A stretch of 20,196 nucleotides of DNA from a virus. The DNA is taken from IMG/VR virus record IMGVR_UViG_3300000116_000335, positions 1-20,196 of that record; one strand, given 5' to 3'. The notes beneath the pieces were generated by a model. That model did not search any database and had not been told where the DNA came from. It saw only the letters and a program-made list of their open reading frames with translations. A program made the position numbers and the translations under genes. Positions 14,699-20,196 of the stretch are shown piece after piece. Numbering within the stretch: position 1 is the first letter of the stretch; each line of letters starts with the position of its first letter.

Positions 14699-15617
14699 AT
14701 ACTTAGAAACTAAAAAAGGTAGTCTAGAGGATATGGTAGCAGGCGTAACAGAAGGCAAACAATCCGAAGACTATAAACAATTATTTAAGAAAGAACTTGA
14801 AAAGACTGGCAAAGGAGTAGGTTCTATGTCAGATGTAGAAAAGAAAGCTTTCTTTAATAATATAGATAAAAAACATAAGGCAAAAAACGAAGGCGCTAAA
14901 GAGAATCAACTAAAGAATGTTAGAACTTCACCTGGTGAAGGAACTGGCGCAGCTGGTGGACCTAGACTAAAGGATACATCAGTAAAAAAAAAATCTGATG
15001 TAAAAGAAGAAGTAGATAATAGTCTAGTATCACAAGTAACTAAAGAGATATCTAAAACAGCTCTTAAAGAAGGTGGTGTAAAAGACTTCTTAATGGATGT
15101 TGAAGATGACGCCGCTCATATGAGTTTAAACGACTTAATTAAAAAATATTATAATCAAATGGGCTTATCTGCTCAAGATTTAAAAAAGATTTTTTATAGA
15201 GTAAATGAAGAACTAACTGCTGGACAAAAGAAACTTCCACCTGCTTTACAAAAAGCAATTAAAGATAAAGAAGATAAGAAGTCTATTAAAGCTTCTCATT
15301 GTTCTGAAGAAACTGAAGAAGAAGAAAAGACAATAGAACAAACTATTCATGATGTCTGGAATAATGCAGCTGCTGAGGAAGATAAAAGAGAATCAGAAGC
15401 TTCATATTTTAAACCTGTAGAAGAAGAAAAAAAAAGCCTGAGTGAAGAACAAATAAAGTGTCCTAACTGTGGTCATATGAATGACGCTGGTGCTCACAAA
15501 TGTTCTAACTGTGGCGCTTCATTAAAGAGTGAAGAAAAAGACGGCAAGAAAAAAGCTATGACAGGTTCACCTGCTTCTAAAGTAGATACAACACCTGAAG
15601 TAGAATACGAGCATTAA
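14691..15617 (+). CDS. Modular Lys/Glu-rich protein with C-terminal zinc ribbon
   Basis: ATG 14691 is chosen over GTG 14688 because AAGGAG at 14678-14683 is seven bases upstream. The 308-residue, very charged product starts MSKYLETKKGSLEDMVAGVTE/G, with a candidate cleavage at 21/22. A helical module (YKQLFKKELEKTG...FFNNIDKKHKAKNE, 28-67) is followed by a Gly/Lys linker and LKE/G at 125-128. A second helical part (129-170) and a KKLPPALQKAIKDKEDKKS block come next, then an acidic stretch and a four-cysteine zinc ribbon, CPNCGHMNDAGAHKCSNCG (Cys257, 260, 271, 274). The same linker style as the 902-aa protein suggests the same fate (head-internal, processed). The zinc ribbon may bind nucleic acid or protein. 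It overlaps the preceding gene; the HAD gene starts directly after its stop. Confidence 0.75.
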   Translation: MSKYLETKKGSLEDMVAGVTEGKQSEDYKQLFKKELEKTGKGVGSMSDVEKKAFFNNIDKKHKAKNEGAKENQLKNVRTSPGEGTGAAGGPRLKDTSVKKKSDVKEEVDNSLVSQVTKEISKTALKEGGVKDFLMDVEDDAAHMSLNDLIKKYYNQMGLSAQDLKKIFYRVNEELTAGQKKLPPALQKAIKDKEDKKSIKASHCSEETEEEEKTIEQTIHDVWNNAAAEEDKRESEASYFKPVEEEKKSLSEEQIKCPNCGHMNDAGAHKCSNCGASLKSEEKDGKKKAMTGSPASKVDTTPEVEYEH

Positions 15618-16085
15618 ATGATAATATATTGTGATATGGATGGAGTCCTATGCGACTTTGAAAGACAATGGGCTCGTGTAGCCGGTGTACCTTTCACCCA
15701 ATTTGCAAAAATGAGTTTATATGACAGGTGGGAACCAGTCAGAAAACATGGTAGTTTTTGGGAAACCATACCATGGAAAGGTGATGGTAGAGCATTATGG
15801 TCTTATATTAGAAAACATGATGTTCGTATCTTATCAGCATATTCATCATCTGATTCAAACTGTTTACCAGGTAAAAGAAAATGGTTAAACAAAAATGTAT
15901 CAATAAATGCGGCTAAGGTACATATAGTAACAAGAAGTCAAAAACAAATCTATTCAAAGAAAAACACTATACTTATTGATGATTACTCAAAGAACATTCG
16001 AGAGTTTGACCGTAAAGGTGGTAAGGGTATACGACATAGAAACACATCTCAAACAATCTCAGAACTTAAAAAACTAGGTTTATAG
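15618..16085 (+). CDS. HAD-family 5'(3')-deoxyribonucleotidase-like phosphatase
   Basis: The 155-residue protein has the HAD motif I at the very start, IIYCDMDGVLCDF (Asp6 nucleophile, Asp8 acid/base). A motif II/III region follows, RILSAYSSSD...GKRKWL, and motif IV is ILIDDYSKNI. The arrangement DxDGVxxDF with a small cap is typical of 5'(3')-deoxyribonucleotidases (NT5C type), which dephosphorylate dNMPs, and such genes are common in T4-like marine phages. It has no targeting-type leader, unlike the kinases upstream. It closes the late operon; the next transcription unit starts 12 bases later with its own late promoter. Class is well supported; substrate not proven. Confidence 0.85.
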   Translation: MIIYCDMDGVLCDFERQWARVAGVPFTQFAKMSLYDRWEPVRKHGSFWETIPWKGDGRALWSYIRKHDVRILSAYSSSDSNCLPGKRKWLNKNVSINAAKVHIVTRSQKQIYSKKNTILIDDYSKNIREFDRKGGKGIRHRNTSQTISELKKLGL

Positions 16086-16096
16086 ACATTATCTCT

Positions 16097-16104
16097 TATA
16101 AATA
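16097..16104 (+). promoter_or_regulatory. T4-type late promoter upstream of the 99-aa structural gene
   Basis: TATAAATA within CTTATAAATAGTATCAT, the same extended string as at 1979 and 6394. The predicted start is near 16110, giving a 51-base leader. AGGAGAG at 16148-16154, six bases before ATG 16161, is a strong RBS, set between two copies of AATATTAT. Confidence 0.78.
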
Positions 16105-16160
16105 GTATCATAGATTAAAACTGTGAGTACTTTAATAAAAATATTATAGGAGAGAATATT

Positions 16161-16460
16161 ATGTCAGGATGGATAAATACGGATGCACACACTAGTGCGC
16201 CTCTGTTTGCATTGGCACAAGTACAAAAGGCACCAACAGCTGCGAACATGGGAGCTGCAGCTTCTGGAAAACTTTTTAACAATGCAACAGAAGACAACCT
16301 TATCACAGATGTATTCGTTGGGTTATTTAACCTAAAAGATACTGAAGAAGAAAAGGGTGCCCACACTGGTTGGAATTTAAAAACAACTGGTACAGGTGGT
16401 CGTGCTTCAAGAGTAATGTATGAAACACTAGTTTGTTTAACTAACTCAGCTGACGCTTAG
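16161..16460 (+). CDS. Small conserved virion-type protein (99 aa)
   Basis: The 99-residue product begins MSGWINTDAHTSAPLFALAQ and ends with a Gly-rich strand region, HTGWNLKTTGTGGRASRVMYETLV. This pattern (GWxN at the start, H-x-GW-x-L-x-T-x-G-x-GGRA near the end) is one I associate with small structural proteins of marine T4-like phages; the exact location in the particle is not known to me. It is monocistronic-looking, with its own late promoter and a strong RBS, so high late expression is expected. It has no membrane segment and a single Cys. Called structural by resemblance and expression signals, not by a defined fold. Confidence 0.68.
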   Translation: MSGWINTDAHTSAPLFALAQVQKAPTAANMGAAASGKLFNNATEDNLITDVFVGLFNLKDTEEEKGAHTGWNLKTTGTGGRASRVMYETLVCLTNSADA

Positions 16461-16473
16461 TAGTTAAACGACA

Positions 16474-16481
16474 TATAAATA
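16474..16481 (+). promoter_or_regulatory. Candidate late promoter upstream of the 153-aa structural gene
   Basis: TATAAATA followed by ATGA rather than GTAT, in the 124-base gap before ATG 16585. The predicted start (near 16487) coincides with the base of a perfect hairpin, so the message would begin with that stem. Confidence 0.6.
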
Positions 16482-16487
16482 ATGATA

Positions 16488-16566
16488 GAGAGAGAAGGAA
16501 ACTTTCGAGAATACTTCTCTCTCACTTTGGTTCATGTATATGCATGAAGTAGCATTCCCGAAAGGG
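16488..16566 (+). promoter_or_regulatory. Structured 5' leader: three consecutive hairpins
   Basis: A perfect ten-base stem pairs GAGAGAGAAG (16488-16497) with CTTCTCTCTC (16514-16523). A six-base stem pairs TTCATG (16531-16536) with CATGAA (16543-16548). A short CCC-GAAA-GGG hairpin with a GNRA loop lies at 16557-16566. AGGAG at 16574-16578, unpaired in this model, precedes ATG 16585 by six bases. No T run follows the first stem, so it is not a standard terminator. An mRNA-stabilising leader is the simplest reading. Confidence 0.55.
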
Positions 16567-16584
16567 TTAACATAGGAGAAAACA

Positions 16585-17046
16585 ATGGCAGACAAAAAGA
16601 TAACGGCATTAGGTAATTTGGGTGATTCATTAGCTTCGGCTGATTTATTTCATGTTGTAGATGACCCAACAGGAACACCAGTCAATAAAAAAATAGCTGC
16701 TGAAGATGTTTTTAATAACATACCTTCATGGTTAGGTTTAAAACAAACTTCACAAACAGCAACAGCAGATGGTTCAACAACTATCGCAATCAATGTTACA
16801 ACAGCAATAACAGAAATTAATGCTACATCAGCATTAAGTGCTTCTTCATTAGCAGATGGCGCTGACGGTCAAGTTAAGACAGTCATAAATACATCTTCAA
16901 GTGGTACAAATGTTGTTACAATTACACCTACTAATTTGAGAGGATATACAAATGTTCTTTTAAATGCACCTGGCGAAACAGTAACATTATTATTTAAAAA
17001 CTCGAACTGGAACATTATCGCAGGTAATGGTTATACAACATCATAA
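16585..17046 (+). CDS. Probable virion structural protein (153 aa, beta-rich)
   Basis: The product opens MADKKITALGNLGDSLASAD followed by LFHVVDDPTGTPVNKKIAAED. This N-terminal pattern (KIT-L---A-DLF-VVDDP-GTPV-KKI) recurs in phage virion proteins, often fibre or decoration components. The remainder is rich in Thr, Ser, Ala and Asn with alternating strand-like segments, as expected for a trimeric or beta-sandwich exterior protein, and it has no cysteines. It has its own late promoter and hairpin leader, and is followed after 16 bases by a small coiled-coil gene. Assignment rests on this N-terminal pattern, composition and setting; tail, neck or head location is undecided. Confidence 0.65.
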   Translation: MADKKITALGNLGDSLASADLFHVVDDPTGTPVNKKIAAEDVFNNIPSWLGLKQTSQTATADGSTTIAINVTTAITEINATSALSASSLADGADGQVKTVINTSSSGTNVVTITPTNLRGYTNVLLNAPGETVTLLFKNSNWNIIAGNGYTTS

Positions 17047-17062
17047 ATTATAGGAGTAAATT

Positions 17063-17296
17063 ATGGCTAAGGCAATTGATGAAAAAATATTATTAGAAGA
17101 AAGAAAAACTTTAGAAGAGGATTATAAATCTACTGAAGAAAAAATTAAACTTATTGAAAAGGAACTAGGTAATTTAAAGAGTAATCTTAATGCTATCTAT
17201 GGGGCTGTTCAACAAGTAGATAAATTCATTTCATTATCTAAAGAAGGTGATGAGTTGAAATCTAAAAAAGAGGCAAAGAAAGGTGAAGTCGCTTAA
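17063..17296 (+). CDS. Small coiled-coil protein (77 aa)
   Basis: AGGAG at 17052-17056 lies six bases before the ATG. The product is almost entirely charged helix with heptad-like hydrophobics (ILLEERKTLEEDYKSTEEKI...LIEKELGNLKSNL), so a coiled-coil oligomer is likely, with a Lys-rich tail. No known family recognised. It is followed by an overlapping small acidic frame. Its place among head-assembly-type genes suggests a scaffold or core accessory role, but that is inference. Confidence 0.72.
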   Translation: MAKAIDEKILLEERKTLEEDYKSTEEKIKLIEKELGNLKSNLNAIYGAVQQVDKFISLSKEGDELKSKKEAKKGEVA

Positions 17297-17399
17297 GACA
17301 CATATAGAAGAACAAGAAAACTTGGAAGAGTTTGAAGAAGATTTATTAGCGAAGGAAGAGAGCGCTGATGAATCTGAAATTAACGAGGAAGATAAATGA
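17283..17399 (+). CDS. Small acidic overlapping gene (38 aa), targeting-type N-terminus
   Basis: This frame fills the gap between the coiled-coil gene and the next gene exactly. GTG 17283 lies 14 bases before the end of the upstream gene, and the TGA at 17397-17399 overlaps ATG 17396 (ATGA). The 38-residue product begins VKSLKTHIEEQENLEEFEED and continues very acidic (over a third Glu/Asp). The start matches the MK-T/S-[FL]-K peptide of the neighbours. Small acidic prohead-core proteins exist in T4 (gp67), so that is one possibility. AAGAAAGG just upstream could serve as a weak RBS. Fit to overlaps and peptide makes it more than a random frame. Confidence 0.58.
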   Translation: MKSLKTHIEEQENLEEFEEDLLAKEESADESEINEEDK

Positions 17400-17842
17400 A
17401 AACTTTTAAACAACATGTAACAGAAGGTATGGGTGCAGGTGTAAAAACGGCAGCTGCTGTTGGTACTACTGTTGATGGAAAATCTGCTGAAGATGGCCAA
17501 TTAGGTATGCATAACATACAAGATGAAGAAGTATTAAAGGTAGTCAATGGTTTTGTAGGTTCAATTGCAGAAAGGGAATATATCAATCCACAACATGCAG
17601 TAGATGAACTTAAAGAAAAACTATCTAGAGTAGGACTACATTTCGACTGTCAAATAGAAGGTGATAGTGGTACTAATGCTTGTGATGTCGTAAGACATGG
17701 CGGAAGATTCGGTAAAGATACAGATGGTTCAGATGTAAATGATGATGGTATTTCTCACCAAAAAGAAGGTGGGTTAAAACTAGAAATCAAACATGAACTA
17801 CTATCTACTGGTTCATCTAAAGTATACGCTAAATTAGTATAA
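17396..17842 (+). CDS. Conserved head-associated-type protein with capsid-targeting-like start (148 aa)
   Basis: The N-terminus MKTFKQHVTE/GMGAG closely matches the T4 internal-protein signal MKTYQEFIAE, with V-T-E/G a candidate prohead-protease site at 10/11. The body has DEEVLKVVNGFVGSIAEREY (mature domain start), a helical DELKEKLSRVGLHF segment and a C-terminal strand region with HGGRFGKD...DDGISH. I recognise this body as conserved in marine T4-like phages but without an established function. It is translationally coupled to the acidic 38-aa gene upstream. A component packaged in or processed within the prohead is the likeliest role. Confidence 0.75.
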   Translation: MKTFKQHVTEGMGAGVKTAAAVGTTVDGKSAEDGQLGMHNIQDEEVLKVVNGFVGSIAEREYINPQHAVDELKEKLSRVGLHFDCQIEGDSGTNACDVVRHGGRFGKDTDGSDVNDDGISHQKEGGLKLEIKHELLSTGSSKVYAKLV

Positions 17843-17861
17843 ATTAATTTTTGGAAATATT

Positions 17862-18227
17862 ATGGTTTTTGAAACAATTACGATTGATAATTGGATGACT
17901 TATGCAATGAAAAGTTATGATAACCCTACACTTGAAAAGGATGTAGAGTTTAATGATGATTTGAAAAGATTTAAGTATCTAAAAAGATTATTTCGTAAGT
18001 ATGAATTGACAGGCAATATTAAAGTGAGATTAGCAGTTAATCACATTGTTGTATTACACAATGTTTTTAATACGGATACTGCTACCACTTTATTGTTGTT
18101 TAAGATAGATAAAGTATATTGGCCGATTTTAAAGTCAATTTTAAAATACTTAAACTATTTGTATCCTGAAGAATTAAATGATATAGATGAAGATGAAAAG
18201 ATTAAAAAAATGTTAGAGGAACTATAA
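17862..18227 (+). CDS. Conserved T4-like phage protein of unknown function (121 aa)
   Basis: The helical protein has a clear conserved core: TYAMKSYDNPTLEKDVEFNDDL, then RFKYLKRLFRKYELTGNIKVR and LAVNHIVVLHNVFNTDTATT, ending with a helical YWPILKSILKYLNYLYPEEL region and an acidic tail. I know this pattern from many T4-like and marine phages, often next to the following gene, but no function is established. Only a weak RBS (GGAAA near 17852) is present. Its stop shares bases with the next start (TAATG), so the pair is co-translated and may form a complex. Confidence 0.75.
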   Translation: MVFETITIDNWMTYAMKSYDNPTLEKDVEFNDDLKRFKYLKRLFRKYELTGNIKVRLAVNHIVVLHNVFNTDTATTLLLFKIDKVYWPILKSILKYLNYLYPEELNDIDEDEKIKKMLEEL

Positions 18228-18718
18228 TGGCAAGTAGAGGTGTAGATTTATTAATAACATATAGAATAATGAAACTTCTAGTAACACCTTTTGATAAACA
18301 AGAGGCGTTTAAGTATGGTATTATAGATAAACAAGGCAAAGTTTTAAGACCTTGGAGAACTATACAGAAAACAGCAGAAAAGCAGTCGTATACAATTCTG
18401 CATAGATTTGTTTTTAATCTAAAAAGAATCTTAAAAAAAGTAGGACTTGGTGGTAGATTAGGAACTTTTGCTGTTGCACTTGCAACATTGATAAGAGAGA
18501 ACAAAGAGTTTGAACAACATCAAAGTCTTATAGAAAGTACAGTAATAAAGTATTTAAAAAAAGAAAAACTTTACGAAGAACTTTTACAAGAAGAAGGACA
18601 TATAGTAGGTAATAAACAAATAACTGAACAACCGATTAATACATGTTTTGGTATAGACTTATATCAAATTGAAAATAATCTTGTAGAAGAAAAAGAATAT
18701 GCCAAATCAAAAATATAA
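18227..18718 (+). CDS. Conserved T4-like phage protein of unknown function (163 aa), partner of the preceding gene
   Basis: The product begins MASRGVDLLITYRIMKLLVT, followed by a PFDKQEAFKYGIIDKQGKVL segment, a helical YTILHRFVFNLKRILKKVG region, and LGTFAVALATLIRE. These blocks recur as a pair with the upstream gene in marine T4-like phages. The protein is basic and has amphipathic helices but no obvious membrane span. The last 25 residues are less conserved-looking and overlap the start of the following gene by 20 bases. AGAGGA (18215-18220) upstream serves as RBS. No function can be assigned. Confidence 0.75.
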   Translation: MASRGVDLLITYRIMKLLVTPFDKQEAFKYGIIDKQGKVLRPWRTIQKTAEKQSYTILHRFVFNLKRILKKVGLGGRLGTFAVALATLIRENKEFEQHQSLIESTVIKYLKKEKLYEELLQEEGHIVGNKQITEQPINTCFGIDLYQIENNLVEEKEYAKSKI

Positions 18719-19451
18719 AGAATTTTTAACAAAGATTACTACTGAAGACATAGTAAATAAAATGTCTGAAGATACTCATGCATGTCCACCAGCCGCAGGT
18801 AGTGTAGACTTAAATACTAAAAATAGAAATGCAACAATAAGTAAACACAAATATGGTCCTCTCAATGTAGATGAACCAGGTGATTATTGGGAAAAGATTG
18901 CTAAACAATGGGACACATCTGTAGAGGCTGCAAAAAAATCTTTATGTGGCAATTGTGTTGCATTTGATATTTCTCCTAGAATGGATGAATGTATGCCTGG
19001 AGTTACAAGTGATGATGATGGTAGATTAGGATACTGTTGGATGCACCATTTTAAATGTCATAGTGCTAGAACATGTGATACATGGGCAAAAGGTGGACCA
19101 ATAAAAACAGATAAAATATCTTACGAGTGGCATGAAAGGTCAAATCTAGATGAAGACGCCCCAACAAATTCAGTATCAGCAGGTGGTGTAGATATGGCGA
19201 CTAACGCTAGACACCCATTATCAAAATCATATAATAAGTATAAAAAAGATAATGAAAAGGATGCTAAGAAGATTGGTCGAATGGTTAAAGAAAACTATGA
19301 TAACAATAATAACATATTGAAAGGTGTTAATGAAACATTAGATAGATTAGAAGATAAGATAGATGAAATTTCTGGTATAAACAATGAAATAGTATTTGAA
19401 GAAAAGAAAGAATATAAAACATTTAGTGAAAAATTTAAAGTAGGCAAATGA
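18699..19451 (+). CDS. HiPIP-like cysteine-motif protein (250 aa)
   Basis: The central region has LCGNCVAFDISPRMDEC (Cys83, 86, 98), then GYCWMHHFKC (Cys113, 120) and Cys126. The spacing C-x2-C-x11-C-x14-C with a G-Y-C near the fourth cysteine resembles the [4Fe-4S] ligand pattern of high-potential iron-sulfur proteins (CxxC...C...GWC). Zinc binding is the alternative. The first 80 residues contain YKEFLTKITTED, loosely like the targeting peptides, and a PAAGSV segment; the C-terminal 70 residues form a charged coiled coil. Homologous blocks (GRLGYCWMHHFKCHSARTC) are familiar to me from marine T4-like phages. The start at 18699 overlaps the upstream gene by 20 bases and lacks a good RBS, so it could lie slightly downstream. 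Role unknown; a redox or structural cluster in a virion or assembly protein is possible. Confidence 0.7.
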   Translation: MPNQKYKEFLTKITTEDIVNKMSEDTHACPPAAGSVDLNTKNRNATISKHKYGPLNVDEPGDYWEKIAKQWDTSVEAAKKSLCGNCVAFDISPRMDECMPGVTSDDDGRLGYCWMHHFKCHSARTCDTWAKGGPIKTDKISYEWHERSNLDEDAPTNSVSAGGVDMATNARHPLSKSYNKYKKDNEKDAKKIGRMVKENYDNNNNILKGVNETLDRLEDKIDEISGINNEIVFEEKKEYKTFSEKFKVGK

Positions 19452-19846
19452 AAACATTTCAAGAATTACAAGAATATCTAGGTGGATTCAGATTGGGTTC
19501 TTTCCCTACAATGAAACCAATGGCTAGTATGGGGGATAAATCGCCTCATAAAGCTGCCGGACAACAAAGTCTAGGTGTAGGTATTAATGCAGCTTATTCA
19601 ACACAAGCACCAGGTACAATGAGACCAACTGTTTCTTTAACAGCACAAACAAATACAGTGCTTAATAAAATAAAAGGTAAATATAAATTAACAAAAGACC
19701 AGCTTGCAGACTTAACAAAGTTACCAATGGCTACATTGACAAGTATCTTAAATTCTGCTGGCACTCTTGCACAATATTTACCAATGGGTGAACAAACAGA
19801 ATTAGAAAAGTATTTTGATAACATTGAAAAGGAGAAAACAAAATGA
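19448..19846 (+). CDS. Unknown protein with capsid-targeting-like start (132 aa)
   Basis: MKTFQELQEYLGG is the closest match in the window to the T4 capsid-targeting sequence, with L-Q-E at 7-9. It continues with a low-complexity Pro/Met/Gly/Ser region (15-60) and then a helical C-terminal part (KYKLTKDQLADLTKLPMATL...AQYLPMGEQTELEKYFD). Both ends overlap neighbours as ATGA. I know no function. The peptide, disordered middle and small helical domain fit an internal head protein or scaffold component. Confidence 0.7.
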   Translation: MKTFQELQEYLGGFRLGSFPTMKPMASMGDKSPHKAAGQQSLGVGINAAYSTQAPGTMRPTVSLTAQTNTVLNKIKGKYKLTKDQLADLTKLPMATLTSILNSAGTLAQYLPMGEQTELEKYFDNIEKEKTK

Positions 19847-19959
19847 TTGATAAGATAAAAGGATTAGTAGAAAGTCTATTGATAAAACTTGGTTTAAAAG
19901 AACCAAAAAAAGTAGTAAGAAAAAAGAAGATTAGAAGAAAACAATCTGCTAAAAAATAA
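19843..19959 (+). CDS. Tiny basic protein (38 aa)
   Basis: ATG 19843 overlaps the preceding stop (ATGA), with AAGGAG at 19829-19834 upstream. The product begins MIDKIKGLVESLLIKLGLKE, a short amphipathic helix, then a tail that is mostly Lys/Arg (PKKVVRKKKIRRKQSAKK). The next gene begins on the base after its stop. The tail would bind nucleic acid; a DNA-condensing internal peptide or a small core protein is possible. Context makes it a real gene; function unknown. Confidence 0.68.
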   Translation: MIDKIKGLVESLLIKLGLKEPKKVVRKKKIRRKQSAKK

Positions 19960-20196
19960 ATGAATAGTTTTCTAAAAATATTAGTTGAGTTTGGTTTACC
20001 TGTTGCAGCCGCAATTGTGATGGGAATATTTATCTATATCATTATAAAATATATTTTAGAATCAGTTGTTAGTAAAGTTAAAGGTATGCATGGTATTATC
20101 ATGGCACTTGATAACAGAGTTAAGTCTATGAATAACGACATGTTAAAATTAGATTTACTTATTTCACATTCACTAAATCTAAAACCAGATGAAGAA
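19960..20196 (+). CDS. Small single-span membrane protein (3' end outside window)
   Basis: Seventy-nine residues are visible and the frame is still open at the edge. MNSFLKILVEFGLPVAAAIV starts a hydrophobic segment (about 8-32, with MGIFIYIIIKYIL), followed by an amphipathic helix, SVVSKVKGMHGIIMALDNRV, and a helical tail. Proteins of this layout occur in marine T4-like phages without assigned function; a holin-like or membrane-anchored assembly role is conceivable but unproven. The start immediately follows the previous stop (TAAATG). Confidence 0.7.
   Translation, partial: MNSFLKILVEFGLPVAAAIVMGIFIYIIIKYILESVVSKVKGMHGIIMALDNRVKSMNNDMLKLDLLISHSLNLKPDEE

Noticed and set aside
15456-15520. 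CPNCG...CSNCG as a rubredoxin that could serve the AlkB-like enzyme
   Set aside because: The two CxxC pairs are only ten residues apart and lack the Tyr/Asp and spacing of rubredoxin; this is a zinc ribbon at the end of a modular protein far from the cargo gene.
16514-16530. First hairpin at 16488-16523 as terminator of the 99-aa gene
   Set aside because: No T run follows the stem, and the stem begins at the predicted late transcription start, which fits a 5' leader better.
1-20196. CRISPR arrays, tRNA or rRNA genes, insertion sequences, attachment sites
   Set aside because: I saw no regularly spaced repeats, no cloverleaf-like gene in the short intergenic gaps, and no transposase or integrase motifs.

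Overview
The window is a piece of a T4-like (Tevenvirinae-type) myophage genome. It is AT-rich throughout, every gene is on the + strand, and genes are packed with ATGA/TAATG overlaps. It opens in the C-terminus of a UvsX-type recombinase, continues into a gp41-type replicative helicase, and carries T4 late-promoter octamers (TATAAATA). The small protein families in the right half are ones I know from marine T4-like phages (cyanophages and pelagiphages). No photosynthesis gene is present, and base composition fits a low-GC marine host such as SAR11, but the host cannot be fixed from this sequence.

Layout: (1) 1-3203, replication block: uvsX end, a small gene in the T4 gene 40 position, gene 41, and a 403-aa unknown with a possible PD-(D/E)XK-like core. 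(2) 3204-6369, accessory cargo: two stand-alone genes, each behind its own near-perfect sigma70-type promoter (TTGACN-N17-TATAAT). The first encodes an AlkB-family membrane di-iron monooxygenase and has its own terminator. The second encodes a DGQHR/DUF262-like protein with a C-terminal HNH-like motif. (3) 6394-16085, a late operon of nucleotide/nucleic-acid enzymes and modular proteins: a ligase-like nucleotidyltransferase, adenylate kinase, a zeta/PNK-like P-loop kinase, a Pol-beta-type plus NMNAT-type fusion, three modular acidic-linker proteins and a HAD deoxyribonucleotidase. (4) 16097-20196, small virion or assembly proteins behind two further late promoters, including small overlapping genes of 38 aa, a HiPIP-like cysteine protein and a membrane protein running off the end.

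Main idea: many proteins in regions 3 and 4 start with a peptide like MKTFKxFxxE, closely resembling the T4 capsid-targeting sequence (MKTYQEFIAE) of internal head proteins. They also carry [LIV]-x-E-[GAS] tripeptides, the T4 gp21 prohead-protease type of site, after the N-terminal peptide or exactly between domains. I infer that the phage loads a set of enzymes and small domains into the prohead, some as polyproteins cut during maturation, and ejects them with the DNA. Kinases, a ligase-like enzyme, nucleotidyltransferases and a phosphatase together would make a plausible end-repair or nucleotide-metabolism kit delivered at time zero. The AlkB cargo is a separate, early-expressed metabolic gene.
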